Shown: in pieces, positions 47,143 to 56,769 of the stretch
Numbering within the stretch: position 1 is the stretch's first letter
How the letters are laid out: every line of letters starts with the position of its first letter
Assembly: GCF_013408985.1 (NCBI RefSeq)
Contig: NZ_JACBZT010000001.1
Coordinates: 806,001 to 870,000 of the forward strand
DNA from: Petropleomorpha daqingensis
GTDB taxonomy: Bacteria; Actinomycetota; Actinomycetes; Mycobacteriales; Geodermatophilaceae
DNA: 64,000 nt
Reading direction: 5' to 3'
Notes under the pieces: model-generated
The model's database searches: none
What the model was told of the DNA's origin: nothing
The model's input: the letters and a program-made list of their open reading frames with translations, nothing else
Program-made: the position numbers and the translations under genes

Positions 47143-50100
47143 TCAGTAGTCCTCGGGGTCCGGCGCCGGGGGTTCCTCGTCGTGCGCGGTGCCGGAGACG
47201 AGCGCGAGCAGGCCGGCCTCGTCGAGCAGGTCGACCGGCCGCAGCGTCACGTCGGCCGCGACGTGGTGGAAACCGGCGCTGACCCGCTCGACCGGCACGC
47301 CGGTGAGCCGCGACCAGCCCAGCCGGTAGGCGGCCAGCTGCACGCCGACGGCGGCCAGCTCGGCCCCGCGCGGCGGCGGCCCGGTCTTCCAGTCGATGAC
47401 CTCGAACCCGCCGTCGGGGGTCGCGAAGACCGCGTCGATCCGCCCGCGCAGGGTCAACGGCCCCAGCGGCGTCTCGAACGGCACCTCGACCTCGACCGGC
47501 TGCCGGTCGGCCCAGACGCTGGCCAGGAACGCGTCCTGCAGCTCGGCCAGGGCGCCGTCCGGGGCGGCGAGCTCGTCGCCGGAGCCGGGCAGCTCGTCGA
47601 GGTCGAGCAGCCGCGCCGAGCCGAACCGCTCCTCCAGCCAGGCGTGGAACGCCGTGCCGCGGCGGGCCTGTGGCGCCGGTGCGGCCGGCATCGGGCGGCG
47701 CAGCCGGCGGGCCAGCTCACCGGGGTCTCGGCGCAGCGTCACCAGCGCCGAGACCGACAGGTGAGAGGGCAGCGGGACGTCGACGGTCGGGCTGGCGTGC
47801 GCCGCCCGCTCGCGCAGCAGCAGGTCGGCGTCGCGGATCCACTGCTCGATCTCGTCGTCCTGCTCGCCGAGGCGCTCGGTGTCCAGCGGGTGCGGCGCGG
47901 CCGACCGCACCAGTTCGGCGGCGGCGGTGAGCGCCCGCCGGCGGCCGGCGGAGAGCGGATCGGCCGGCCAGATGCCGACCGGCCACTCCTCCAGCGCGGG
48001 GTTGGTCGCGTCGTCGTCCGGCGCCGGGGCCCAGTGCATGACCGTGCCGGCACCGCCCTCGCAGGCCTCGTGCACGGTGTGCAGCAGGGACGACGGCCCG
48101 CACACGTTCTTGCCGTCGCGCCACCAGCTGCCCGAGCAGATCAGCAGGTGCCGAGCGCGGGTGACCGCGACGTAGCCCAGCCGGATCTCCTCACCGGTGC
48201 CGAAGTCCTTCCACGACTGGACGTAGTCCTCGACCGCGTTCTTCACGTCGGCCTGGTCGCCGGAGCCCGGCGGCGGCAGCACCAGAGCCGGCAGCTCCTC
48301 GCGGTCGGTGAGCCGCAGCTCGGCCGGCAGCGCACCGGGGTCCTTGATCCACGAGTCGCTGGTGTCGGTCTTCGCCGGGAACTGGTCGACGGTCATCCCG
48401 GGGACGGCGACGACGTCCCACTCGAGGCCCTTCGCCGAATGGCCGGTCAGGAGCTGGACGGCCTCGGGGTTGACGGCGACCTCGCCCGGCTCCAGACCGC
48501 GCTCGCGCTCCTCGGCGTCCTTGAGGTAGGCCAGGAACGCCGGCAGCGACGGCAGCTCGGCCAGCTCCACGAACTCGGCGGCGACGGCGTGCAGCGCATC
48601 GAGGTGCGCGCGGGCACCGGCCGGGCTGACCTCGGGTGCGCTGGCCAGCTCGGTCTCCAGCCCCAGCGTGCGGGCCACCTCGTCCACCAGGTCGGGCAGC
48701 GACTCCCCGATGCGCACGCGCAGGTGCGCCAGCTCACCGGCGAGCCGGCGCATCCGGCGGTACCCGGGCAGCGAGTACGCGTCGGCCGGGCCGAGGTCGT
48801 CGAGCGCCTCGACGATGCTGCCGCGCTCCTGCGGGCCGTCGTCGTCGGGCTGCGGGTGCCGGGCACGGACCAGCGCCCGCGCACGGTTGTTCAGCGCGGC
48901 CAGGTCGCGCGGGCCGATCCGCCACCGCGCGCCGGTGAGCAGGCGGCCGAGCGCGTCTCCGGCGCTGGGGTCGACCAGCACGGTGAGGGTGGCGACGACG
49001 TCGGACACCTCGGGGACGGCGAGCAGCCCGCCCAGGCCGACCACCTCGACCGGAACCCCTCGCTCGCGCAGCGCGGTCGCGATGCCGTGGAACTGCTTGC
49101 GCGCCCGGGCCAGGACGGCGATCGTCGGCCGCGCGCCGTCCTCGGCGTGCCAGCAGCCGGCCAGCCGGTCGGCCAGCGCCTGCGTCTCCTCGGCGATGGT
49201 GTCGTAGAGGCCGACCTCCACCGCGCCGGCGCCGGCGGTGGGCGCGGCGGTGAGGTCGGGCAGCGGCACCTCGGGCTCGGGCAGCATCGCCGCGACCGCG
49301 TTCGCGACGGCGAGGACGGCGCGGTCGTTGCGCCAGCTGGTGGCCAGGGTCAACCGCTCGGCGGTCCGCCCGGGCAACCCCGGGAAGGTGCGCGGGAAGC
49401 GCTCGATCGTGCCGGCCGACGCGCCGCGCCAGCCGTAGATCGACTGGCGGGGGTCGCCGACGGCGAGCACCGCGTGCCCGGTGTCGCCGCCGAAGAGCGC
49501 CTCGAGCATCCGCAGCTGCCCGACGCTGGTGTCCTGGTACTCGTCGAGCAGCACGACCTTCCAGCGGGCCCGCTCGCGGCGGCTCACCTCCGGGGCGGCG
49601 ACGGCGACCTTCGCGGCGTAGGCGACCTGGTCGGCGTAGTCGATGGCGCCGGCCGCCCGCTTGCGGGCCTGGAACCCCTCGACGAGCGGCAGCAGCGCGG
49701 CCCGCGCGCGCTGCCGGTCGATCACCTGCTGCACCGCGGCGTAGACGCCGCGCTTGCGCCCGGCGTCGGCGTAGCCGCGCACCCGCCGCTCGAACCGCTC
49801 GGTCCAGGCGGCGAGCTGGGCCGGCGTGACGTCGTGCTCGCCGAGCTCGGCCGACAGCGCCAGCACGTCCTCGACGGTGGTGAGCAGGCTCAGCGGGACG
49901 TCGGTCATGTCGCCGGTCCACGAGCCGACGACGGCCGCGGCCTGCCCCCAGCACATGGCCGGGCCCAGGACGCCGGCGCCGGGCTCGATGCCGATCCGCA
50001 GCCCGTGCTCGGCGACCAGCGAGGCGGCGTAGCCGTGGTAGGTCGACACGGTGGGCAGCGCGAGCCCGAGCCGCTCGCGGAGCTCCGCGTCGGTGTCGGG

Positions 50101-50445
50101 GTGGCGGGCCAGCGCGCCCAGCCGCAACCGCACCCGCTCGTTGAGCTCGCTGGCCGCCTTGCGGGTGAAGGTGAGCCCGAGGATCGCCTCGGGCTCGACG
50201 ACCCGGTTGGCCACCAGCCAGGCCACGCGGGCGGCCATCGTCTCGGTCTTGCCCGAGCCGGCGCCGGCGACGACGACCAGCGGCCGGTCGGCCGGGGCGG
50301 CGACGACCCGCGCCTGCTCGTCCGACGGCGCGTAGGACAGCCCGCAGCGCCGGGCGACCTCGGCCGGGCTCAGCAGCTCGGGTGCGGCGGCCTCGTCCGG
50401 CTCCTCCTCGAACAGGTCGTCGAAGGACAGCTGGTCGAGGCTCAC
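47143..50445 (-). CDS. adnB: AdnB subunit of the AdnAB helicase-nuclease
   Basis: A 1,100-residue protein (M. tuberculosis AdnB: about 1,101). The UvrD-like motor has VVVAGAGSGKTETMAARV (Walker A, near residue 60), GLTFTRKAASELNERV, LLDEYQDTSVGQ and VGDPRQSIYGWRGA; motif VI is GYVAVTRARHLLICSG. The C-terminal RecB-type nuclease shows GTAFHAWLEERFG, LRGRIDAVFATPDGG and FEVIDWKTG. AdnAB resects double-strand breaks for recombination. GTG 50445 overlaps the adnA stop (GTGA). Pair order is the same as Rv3202c-Rv3201c. Confidence 0.92.
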   Translation of the reverse strand: MSLDQLSFDDLFEEEPDEAAAPELLSPAEVARRCGLSYAPSDEQARVVAAPADRPLVVVAGAGSGKTETMAARVAWLVANRVVEPEAILGLTFTRKAASELNERVRLRLGALARHPDTDAELRERLGLALPTVSTYHGYAASLVAEHGLRIGIEPGAGVLGPAMCWGQAAAVVGSWTGDMTDVPLSLLTTVEDVLALSAELGEHDVTPAQLAAWTERFERRVRGYADAGRKRGVYAAVQQVIDRQRARAALLPLVEGFQARKRAAGAIDYADQVAYAAKVAVAAPEVSRRERARWKVVLLDEYQDTSVGQLRMLEALFGGDTGHAVLAVGDPRQSIYGWRGASAGTIERFPRTFPGLPGRTAERLTLATSWRNDRAVLAVANAVAAMLPEPEVPLPDLTAAPTAGAGAVEVGLYDTIAEETQALADRLAGCWHAEDGARPTIAVLARARKQFHGIATALRERGVPVEVVGLGGLLAVPEVSDVVATLTVLVDPSAGDALGRLLTGARWRIGPRDLAALNNRARALVRARHPQPDDDGPQERGSIVEALDDLGPADAYSLPGYRRMRRLAGELAHLRVRIGESLPDLVDEVARTLGLETELASAPEVSPAGARAHLDALHAVAAEFVELAELPSLPAFLAYLKDAEERERGLEPGEVAVNPEAVQLLTGHSAKGLEWDVVAVPGMTVDQFPAKTDTSDSWIKDPGALPAELRLTDREELPALVLPPPGSGDQADVKNAVEDYVQSWKDFGTGEEIRLGYVAVTRARHLLICSGSWWRDGKNVCGPSSLLHTVHEACEGGAGTVMHWAPAPDDDATNPALEEWPVGIWPADPLSAGRRRALTAAAELVRSAAPHPLDTERLGEQDDEIEQWIRDADLLLRERAAHASPTVDVPLPSHLSVSALVTLRRDPGELARRLRRPMPAAPAPQARRGTAFHAWLEERFGSARLLDLDELPGSGDELAAPDGALAELQDAFLASVWADRQPVEVEVPFETPLGPLTLRGRIDAVFATPDGGFEVIDWKTGPPPRGAELAAVGVQLAAYRLGWSRLTGVPVERVSAGFHHVAADVTLRPVDLLDEAGLLALVSGTAHDEEPPAPDPEDY

Positions 50446-53400
50446 CGCTGCGTCACCTGCTGGCCCCGCTCGTGCAGCGGGCAGCTGCGCCGCGACGGGC
50501 AGCGGTCGCAGTAGCTGCCGGTGCGCACCTCGAAGCTGCCGGCGCCCATGCCCTCGCCGACGGTGGCGAGCAGCTCACCGGCCCACGTCTCGGTCACCGG
50601 GACGTCGGCCGGCAGCGGCTCCTGGGCGGCCTCCTTGGCCTTGCTCCCCGACCCGATGTGCAGCAGCGCGGCCCCACCGGCCTCGCTGCCGTGCTCGCCG
50701 AACGCACCCGAGGCGATCGCTGCCTGGTAGGCCGCGAGCTGCCCGTGCTCGGCGAGCTCGTCGGCCGACGGCGTCGACTTGCCGGTCTTGAGGTCGACGA
50801 CGTAGAGCCGGCCGTCGTCGTCCCGCTCCAGCCGGTCGACCTGGCCGCTGATCCGCGCCCGGCCGACCTGCACGGAGAAGTCGGCCTCGGCGGCCACGAG
50901 CTCCCGCGGGTTGCGGGTGTGCCAGGCGACGAACCGGTCGAGCATCTCGTGGGCGGCGTCGCGCTGCCGCTGGTCGGCCCAACCCGGGCCGAGGTCGAGC
51001 CGGTCCAGCTCGGTGTCGAGGACGGCGTCGGCCTGCTCGGGCGCCAGCCCCTCGGCGACCGCCTGGGCGACCTGGTGCACCGCGGTGCCGACGGTGCGGT
51101 TCGTGTCGGGCGCCGCCTCCGCGCCGACCGCGCCGAGCACCCAGCGCAACGGGCACGTGCGGAAGCCCTCGATCGCCGACGGGCGGACCCGGACCGCCTC
51201 TCCCGGGTCGACGAGCGGGGCGTCGTCCGACAGCGGAGCGAGGCCCCACCAGGTCGAGGGGTCGGCCCCGGACACCCCCTCGCCGGCGAGCCGGCTGAGC
51301 ACGGAGGCGGCAGAGGACCGGCGCGCGGGCGTCTCGTGCTGGTCGGTGACCGTCCGCCGCAGCGCCGCGACCAGCGCGGACAGGGTCAGCGAGCGGGGCA
51401 GCTCGGTGTGCGGGCGACCGTCGGCCGGCGGCGGCTCGACGAGGTCGAGGAAACGGGAGGCCGCGGCGCCGGCGTCCGGCCCGTCGACGGCCCCCTCGAC
51501 CGCGCTGACCACGAGCCGCTTCCGGGCGCGGGTGCACGCCACGTAGAACAGCCGCCGCTCCTCGGCGAGCGCCAGCGTGCGCCGGTCGACCGTCGGGGCG
51601 TCGAGGCCGGCGGCCCGCTCCATCAGCTCCTCGGACGCCAGCAGCGTCGTCCGATCGCGGAGGTCGGGCCAGACCCCCTCCTGCACCCCGGCGACGCAGA
51701 CGAGGTCCCACTCCAGGCCCTTGGACGCGTGCGCGGTGAGCAGCCGGACCGTCTCGGCCTGCAGGGAGCGGGCGGCGCCGGTGTCGCCGGGCAGCTCTTG
51801 TGCCGAGATGTGGTCGAGGAAGGCGCGCGCGTCGGCCGAGGGCAGCCGGTCGACGAAGCCGGCGGCGGCGTCGAAGAGGGCGACGACGGCGTCGAGGTCG
51901 CGGTCGGCGACGGCGCCCGTGGGGCCGCCCGCGGCGCTGGCCCGGGCCCACTTGCGGTCCAGGCCGCTGCGCTGCCACATCGCCCAGAGCACGTCTTCGA
52001 CGGTGCCGCCGTCGGCGAGGGCGACCCGGCCCGAGGCGAGGACGCCGGCCACCCGCAGCGCGGGCCGGGCGACGTGCTCGGGCAGCTCGTCGAGCAGCGT
52101 GTCGTCGGCCAGCGCGGTGGCCAGCGGGGCGTTCTTCTCGGCCGGGTCGACGCCGCGACCGTTGAGGACGATGCGGACCGCCCGGCGGAGCCGCCGCAGG
52201 TCGAGGACGGTCGCGCTGCCCAGCGGCGAGGCGAGCAGCGCCTCGGCGGCGGGCTCGTCGAGGCCGGCGGGCGCAGGGCGGCCGGGCCCGGCGGGCAGCA
52301 GCGAGGAGATCGCGGACAGGAACGGCGCCACCGCCGGCTGCGCGGCCAGCGGCAGGTCGTCGGCGGAGACGGCGACCGGCACCCCGGCCTGGGCCAGGGC
52401 CCGCCGCAGCGGCGCGAGCGCGACCGCGCTGCGGACCACGACCGCCATCTCCGACCACGGCACGCCCTCGAGCAGGTGCGCGCGGCGCAGCAGGTCGGCG
52501 AGGTAGGCGGCCTCGACGGCGGCCGACCCGAACACGTGCACCTCGGCGGCCCCTGGCTCGGTGCGCTCCCCCGCCGCCAGCCGCCGGTGCTCCCACGGCC
52601 CGGGCAGCCCCTCGGCGATCCGCCGGCTGATCCGCAGCAGCTCCTCGCCGGAGCGCCGGCAGACACCGAGCGAGACGCGGTCGGCGACGCGGCCGTCGCG
52701 GTGCCGGAAGCGCTCGGGGAACTCGCCGATGCCCCGCGGCTCGGACCCCCGGAAGGCGTAGATGGCCTGGTCGGGGTCGCCGACCACGACCAGGTTGCCG
52801 CCCCCGCCGGAGAGCAGCTGCAGCAGCTCGACCTGCGCCGGGTCGGTGTCCTGGTACTCGTCGACGAACAGCCAGCGGGCCCGGTCGCGCTCCTGGCGCA
52901 GCAGCTCGTCGTCGTCCTCGAGCTCGGCGATCGCGGCGCGCACCAGCTCGGCCTGGTCGTAGCCGGAGGCGTCACCGCGCGCGGCGGTGGCGAAGGCGGT
53001 GACGGTCTCGTACTGCTCCTGGAACGCCGCGGCGTGCACCCAGGCCGGGTGACCGAGCTCGCGACCCCAGGCGACCAGCTGCTCGGGCCCGACGCCGCGC
53101 TCGGTGGCCCGCAGCAGCAGGTCGCGCAGCTCGGCGCGGAACCCGGCGGTGGCCAGGGCCGGGGCCAGCTCGGCCGGCCAGCGGACGGCGCCCTCCTCCT
53201 CGACGTCACCGCGGAGCAGCTCGGCGACGACGGCGTCCTGTTCGGCGGCGGTCAGCAGCCGGGGCGGCGGTTCGCCGCGCAGCATCGCGGCGCGGCGCAG
53301 GACGCCGAACGCGTAGGAGTGGAACGTGCGGGCCAGTGGCTCGCGGATGGTGCGGGCGACCCGCGCGGTGACGCGGGTGCGCAGCTCGGCGGCGGCCTTG

Positions 53401-53678
53401 CGGCTGAAGGTCAGGACGAGGATCTGCTCGGGGTCGACGCCGTCGTCGATCCGCCGGGCGACCGCCTCGACGATCGTCGTGGTCTTGCCGGTGCCCGGTC
53501 CGGCGAGGACGAGCAGCGGACCGCCGGGGTGGTCGACGACCGCCTGCTGGGTCGGGTCCAGCACCGGGCGAGCGGCGCGCACCGGCTCGCCGGCGACGAG
53601 GCGGTAGACCGGTCCCGCGGTCTCCGTCGCGGTCCCCCGGGCTGCCACGCCTGCGATGGAAGCACGGCGTCCCGACAC
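50442..53678 (-). CDS. adnA: AdnA subunit of the AdnAB helicase-nuclease
   Basis: A protein of about 1,078 residues from GTG 53678; GTG 53648 would also fit and gives 1,068. The motor carries LVLAGPGTGKTTTIVEAV, LTFSRKAAAELRTRV, FVDEYQDTDPAQ, VGDPDQAIYAFRG and VACTRARKRLVVS. The C-terminal nuclease has ISGQVDRLERDDDGRLYVVDLKTG. An AddB-type iron-sulfur site is marked by GFRTCPLRWVLG and YCDRCPSRRSCPLHE. Upstream ATG 53840 is rejected since it adds about 50 residues with no family support. It is divergent from a small gene at 53858 and couples to adnB by GTGA. Confidence 0.9.
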   Translation of the reverse strand: MSGRRASIAGVAARGTATETAGPVYRLVAGEPVRAARPVLDPTQQAVVDHPGGPLLVLAGPGTGKTTTIVEAVARRIDDGVDPEQILVLTFSRKAAAELRTRVTARVARTIREPLARTFHSYAFGVLRRAAMLRGEPPPRLLTAAEQDAVVAELLRGDVEEEGAVRWPAELAPALATAGFRAELRDLLLRATERGVGPEQLVAWGRELGHPAWVHAAAFQEQYETVTAFATAARGDASGYDQAELVRAAIAELEDDDELLRQERDRARWLFVDEYQDTDPAQVELLQLLSGGGGNLVVVGDPDQAIYAFRGSEPRGIGEFPERFRHRDGRVADRVSLGVCRRSGEELLRISRRIAEGLPGPWEHRRLAAGERTEPGAAEVHVFGSAAVEAAYLADLLRRAHLLEGVPWSEMAVVVRSAVALAPLRRALAQAGVPVAVSADDLPLAAQPAVAPFLSAISSLLPAGPGRPAPAGLDEPAAEALLASPLGSATVLDLRRLRRAVRIVLNGRGVDPAEKNAPLATALADDTLLDELPEHVARPALRVAGVLASGRVALADGGTVEDVLWAMWQRSGLDRKWARASAAGGPTGAVADRDLDAVVALFDAAAGFVDRLPSADARAFLDHISAQELPGDTGAARSLQAETVRLLTAHASKGLEWDLVCVAGVQEGVWPDLRDRTTLLASEELMERAAGLDAPTVDRRTLALAEERRLFYVACTRARKRLVVSAVEGAVDGPDAGAAASRFLDLVEPPPADGRPHTELPRSLTLSALVAALRRTVTDQHETPARRSSAASVLSRLAGEGVSGADPSTWWGLAPLSDDAPLVDPGEAVRVRPSAIEGFRTCPLRWVLGAVGAEAAPDTNRTVGTAVHQVAQAVAEGLAPEQADAVLDTELDRLDLGPGWADQRQRDAAHEMLDRFVAWHTRNPRELVAAEADFSVQVGRARISGQVDRLERDDDGRLYVVDLKTGKSTPSADELAEHGQLAAYQAAIASGAFGEHGSEAGGAALLHIGSGSKAKEAAQEPLPADVPVTETWAGELLATVGEGMGAGSFEVRTGSYCDRCPSRRSCPLHERGQQVTQR

Positions 53679-53857
53679 TTCTGCGCACCCCTGTGACGGG
53701 TGGGGCGCGTGTGGCACGGCGGCGTGACCTCGGGAAATGTCACTCCGTTGGTATCTGCTGTAGCCCTCAGCGCCTCTGCAGGACGTCATCAGGGTTTCGC
53801 CAGACCGAGCGAGGAACGTGCGTGTCGTCGCTGCACGCACCGACGAACGGAGTTCGA

Positions 53858-53989
53858 GTGGACATCACCGAGCCGGCATCGGTCGTCGCCGCCCGTCAGC
53901 TCGCCCAGGAGGCCGCCGCCGTGACCGCACGCCGCATCCGGCGCAAGGTCCGCGCCCGACCGATCCGGCCCTTGACCCCGGCCCGCTGA
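53858..53989 (+). CDS. Small basic peptide of unknown function
   Basis: A 43-codon ORF with GGAG five bases before GTG 53858. The peptide VDITEPASVVAARQLAQEAA is followed by an arginine-rich helix (TARRIRRKVRARPIRP). An upstream in-frame GTG (53822) adds 12 residues. No family is recognised. It lies alone between divergent adnA and the convergent ATL gene, whose stop is five bases away. The gap 53679-53857 shows no clear promoter match. Confidence 0.45.
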   Translation: MDITEPASVVAARQLAQEAAAVTARRIRRKVRARPIRPLTPAR

Positions 53990-53993
53990 TCGG

Positions 53994-54281
53994 TCAGTCG
54001 GGCCAGCCGACCCGGCGCAGGTCGACCCGGCCGTCGCGCACCGGCACGCCCTCCCCCGCGAGCAGCTCGAGCTGGCGGACGCGGACCGGCTCGGCCGGCG
54101 TGCCGTCCGCGCGCAGCACCCGCCACCACGGGACGGCGCCGCCGCCGGTCGACATCGCCCGCGCCACCCGCCGCGGACCCACGCCGACCAGCCGCCCGAT
54201 GGCCCCGTAGGTGCTCACCCGGCCGGGCGGGATCCGCTCGACGACGTCGAACACCGCCTCGTCGACGTCGAGCGGGTCCAC
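53994..54281 (-). CDS. Alkyltransferase-like protein (ATL, MGMT family with Trp at the active site)
   Basis: A 95-residue protein with the winged helix of O6-methylguanine methyltransferase: VFDVVERIPPGRVSTYGAIGRLVGVGPRRVARAMS. The active site PCHR is replaced by PWWR in GGAVPWWRVLRADG, so it cannot accept alkyl groups. ATL proteins bind O6-alkylguanine and hand it to nucleotide excision repair. M. tuberculosis has a similar gene at Rv3204 beside adnAB. GTG 54281 lies six bases past the stop of the upstream mycothiol-type gene, so the two are co-transcribed. Confidence 0.9.
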   Translation of the reverse strand: MDPLDVDEAVFDVVERIPPGRVSTYGAIGRLVGVGPRRVARAMSTGGGAVPWWRVLRADGTPAEPVRVRQLELLAGEGVPVRDGRVDLRRVGWPD

Positions 54282-54286
54282 CGCGC

Positions 54287-54868
54287 CTACAGCGGCCGGC
54301 GGCCGAAGCGCGCGAGGAGCCGCTGCTGCGGCGAGGCCGACGGCGAGGAGTCCAGCGGCGGCTCGTAGTACCCCGGGACACCGTCGTCCGGCAGCGCCTC
54401 GCCGATCAGGAGCGAGGCGGTGACCAGCTCGCCGTCGAGCTCGGTGTCGGCGTCGATCGCGCGGGCCAGGTCCCACGAGTGCACGGTGAGGTCGGAGATC
54501 AGCTCGAGGATGTACTGCGTCGCCGGGGTCGGGCCGCGCTCCAGGTGCACGGTGCGCTCGAGGGCGTCGTCCTCGGCGAAGGACGAAAGGGCACCGTCGG
54601 CGGCCGACTCCCAGCCGACCATCGGGTCGTCGCCCAGCAGGTCGGTGGTGGCGTCGGGGAACCGGCCCTCGGCGTAGGGCTCGCCGGCGACCAGCGGCGG
54701 CACCCAGAGCATCTCGGTGACCAGGTGCGCCACCAGGTCGGCCACCGTCCACTCGGGCAGCGCCTCGTCCTCCCACTGCCCGGGCTCGATCGCGTCGACG
54801 CGATCGGTGAAGGACGCCTGGGCGCGCTGGAACAGTTCGAGGAGCTCGGTGGGTGCGATCTCGGCCAT
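54287..54868 (-). CDS. DinB/MDMPI-fold protein (TIGR03086-like mycothiol-dependent family)
   Basis: A 193-residue helical-bundle protein of the maleylpyruvate isomerase N-terminal type. WTVADLVAHLVTEMLWVP carries the first metal-ligand histidine, and ISDLTVHSWDLARAIDAD carries the second pair, a combination seen in TIGR03086 proteins. Such enzymes often use mycothiol as cofactor; a specific reaction is not known. ATG 54868 is the natural start (MAEIAPTELLELFQRAQ). It is followed by the ATL gene five bases later, and preceded by the terminator of moeZ. Confidence 0.83.
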   Translation of the reverse strand: MAEIAPTELLELFQRAQASFTDRVDAIEPGQWEDEALPEWTVADLVAHLVTEMLWVPPLVAGEPYAEGRFPDATTDLLGDDPMVGWESAADGALSSFAEDDALERTVHLERGPTPATQYILELISDLTVHSWDLARAIDADTELDGELVTASLLIGEALPDDGVPGYYEPPLDSSPSASPQQRLLARFGRRPL

Positions 54869-54887
54869 GGGCCTCAGTAGATCGTGC

Positions 54888-54930
54888 GAAGGCCCGGCTC
54901 GTCTCCCCGGGGGAGTCGAGCCGGGCCTTC
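54888..54930 (-). terminator. Hairpin terminator of moeZ
   Basis: GAAGGCCCGGCTCG (54888-54901) pairs perfectly with 54917-54930 around a 15-base loop, nine bases beyond the moeZ stop. Confidence 0.7.
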
Positions 54931-54938
54931 GATGACGC

Positions 54939-56099
54939 TCAGTAAGTGGGCAGCGTCTTGTCGATGCGGGTCGCCCAGGCGGTCACGCCGCCCTGGACGT
55001 GGACGGCGTCCCGGAAGCCGGCGTTCTTCACCGCGGCCAGCGCCTCGGCCGAGCGCACACCGGTCTTGCAGTGCAGCACGATCGGCTTGTCGTTGGGCAG
55101 CTGCGCGAGCGCCCGGCCGGAGAGGATCTCGTCCTTGGGGATGAGCTTCGCGCCGGGGATGGACACGATCTCGTACTCGTTCGGCTCGCGGACGTCGATC
55201 AGCTCGAAGTCCTTGCCGGCGTCCATCATGTCCTTGAGCTCGTCGACGGTGATCGTCGAGCCCGCCGCGGCCAGCTGGGCCTCCTCCGACACGACGCCGC
55301 AGAACGCCTCGTAGTCGATGAGCCCGGTGATCGGCTCGGCCTCGGGGTCCTTGCGCACCTTGATCGTGCGGAAGGTCATCTCCAGGGCGTCGTAGACCAT
55401 CAGCCGGCCGAGCAGCGTCTCGCCGATGCCGGTGATGAGCTTGACCGCCTCGGTGGCCTGGATGGCGCCGATCGTCGCGCACAGGACGCCGAGCACGCCG
55501 CCCTCGGCGCAGCTGGGCACCATGCCGGGCGGCGGCGGCACCGGGTAGAGGTCGCGGTAGTTCGGGCCGTGCTCGTTCCAGAAGACCGAGACCTGGCCGT
55601 CGAAGCGGTAGATCGAGCCCCACACGTACGGCTTGTCCAGCAGCACGCAGGCGTCGTTGACCAGGTAGCGCGTGGCGAAGTTGTCGGTGCCGTCGACGAT
55701 CAGGTCGTACTGGCTGAAGATCTCGAGCACGTTGTCGCTGTCCAGCCGCGTCTCGTGCAGCCGGACGTCGATCAGCGGGTTGATCTCCCGGATCGAGTCG
55801 CGCGCGCTCTCGGCCTTGGACCGGCCGACGTCGGAGACGCCGTGGATGATCTGGCGCTGCAGGTTCGACTCGTCGACGACGTCAAATTCGACGATCCCGA
55901 GCGTGCCGACACCCGCGGCGGCCAGGTACATCAGCACCGGCGAGCCCAGGCCGCCCGCGCCGACGGCGAGCACCTTGGCGTTCTTCAGCCGCTTCTGCCC
56001 GTCCATCCCGACGTCCGGGATGATCAGGTGGCGGCTGTACCGGCGGACCTCGTCGATCGACAGATCGGCGGCGGGCTCCACCAGGGGTGGCAAGGACAC
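54939..56099 (-). CDS. moeZ: MoeZ: adenylyltransferase/sulfurtransferase (MoeB-rhodanese fusion)
   Basis: A 386-residue fusion. The N-terminal E1-like domain has AVGAGGLGSPVLMYLAAAG (Rossmann loop), VVDESNLQRQIIHG and VDGTDNFATRYLVND; the rhodanese domain begins near residue 285 and carries the active cysteine in VLHCKTGVRSAEAL. MoeZ activates the C-terminus of sulfur carriers (MoaD, CysO, ThiS) and passes sulfur to them for cofactor and cysteine synthesis. GTG 56099 has AGGAGGAG just upstream. M. tuberculosis has moeZ (Rv3206c) at the same relative position. Confidence 0.95.
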   Translation of the reverse strand: MSLPPLVEPAADLSIDEVRRYSRHLIIPDVGMDGQKRLKNAKVLAVGAGGLGSPVLMYLAAAGVGTLGIVEFDVVDESNLQRQIIHGVSDVGRSKAESARDSIREINPLIDVRLHETRLDSDNVLEIFSQYDLIVDGTDNFATRYLVNDACVLLDKPYVWGSIYRFDGQVSVFWNEHGPNYRDLYPVPPPPGMVPSCAEGGVLGVLCATIGAIQATEAVKLITGIGETLLGRLMVYDALEMTFRTIKVRKDPEAEPITGLIDYEAFCGVVSEEAQLAAAGSTITVDELKDMMDAGKDFELIDVREPNEYEIVSIPGAKLIPKDEILSGRALAQLPNDKPIVLHCKTGVRSAEALAAVKNAGFRDAVHVQGGVTAWATRIDKTLPTY

Positions 56100-56199
56100 G
56101 GTGGCTCCTCCTGCGGTTCACGTCAGCGGCCCGTGGCCGCCCGTTCGTCCGCACAACAGCCTGACACGCGGGCTTCTTCCCGCCGCTGGGGACCGGGCC

Positions 56200-56205
56200 T
56201 AGCGT
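56200..56205 (+). promoter_or_regulatory. Leaderless -10 box (TAGCGT) of a VOC gene
   Basis: TAGCGT ends six bases before ATG 56212. Confidence 0.55.
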
Positions 56206-56211
56206 GCGGCC

Positions 56212-56646
56212 ATGAGCAGCCCGCTGCAGGTCGGGGCACCGCACCACATCCGGCTCACCGTGACCGACGTCGTCCGGTCGCGGGCGTTCTACGAGGACGT
56301 GTTCGGCTTCCAGGTGGCGCTGCCGGGTCCTCCGGACGACGACCCCGACGGGCTGGTCGCCGACGCCCTGCAGGGCGGGGTCGTGCTGATGAACGCGGGC
56401 GTGATGATCGGCCTGCGCCCGGTCGACGCGACGAACGCCGACGACCGCTTCGACCCGTTCCGGGTGGGACTGGACCACCTGAGCTTCGGCGTGGCGAGCC
56501 GGGACGACCTCGACGCGGCGATGCGGGTGTTCGACGAGCGGGGCATCGATCACGGACCGATCCGGGAGGTGCCGGCGATGGGGCTGGCCTTCCTCGCCGT
56601 CTTCGATCCCGACGGCATCGCGGTGGAGCTGACCGCGCAGATCTGA
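56212..56646 (+). CDS. VOC-family protein
   Basis: A 144-residue single VOC protein: HHIRLTVTDVVRSRAFYEDVFGF, then VGLDHLSFGVASRDDLDAAM and FLAVFDPDGIAVELTAQI. Likely metal ligands are His in PHHIRL, His in GLDHLSF and Glu in AVELT. The reaction is unknown. ATG 56212 is set by a TAGCGT box six bases upstream. It is divergent from moeZ. The following gap (56647-57023) contains one small membrane ORF on the opposite strand and otherwise nothing I can support. Confidence 0.85.
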   Translation: MSSPLQVGAPHHIRLTVTDVVRSRAFYEDVFGFQVALPGPPDDDPDGLVADALQGGVVLMNAGVMIGLRPVDATNADDRFDPFRVGLDHLSFGVASRDDLDAAMRVFDERGIDHGPIREVPAMGLAFLAVFDPDGIAVELTAQI

Positions 56647-56769
56647 GCCTTCGCCGCGATGCGTCGCGACGCGTCCCCGTTGGAAGCGTTGAACGCCAGA
56701 GGCCCGTTTCCTGGCCAGTTCTGGGCCTCAGGTGTTCACCGCTCAGTGCGCGTTGTGCCTTGGCCTCGC

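Noticed and set aside
53730-53765. GGGAAA upstream of the small gene at 53858 as a SigR site
   Set aside because: No GTT occurs 18 or 19 bases downstream.
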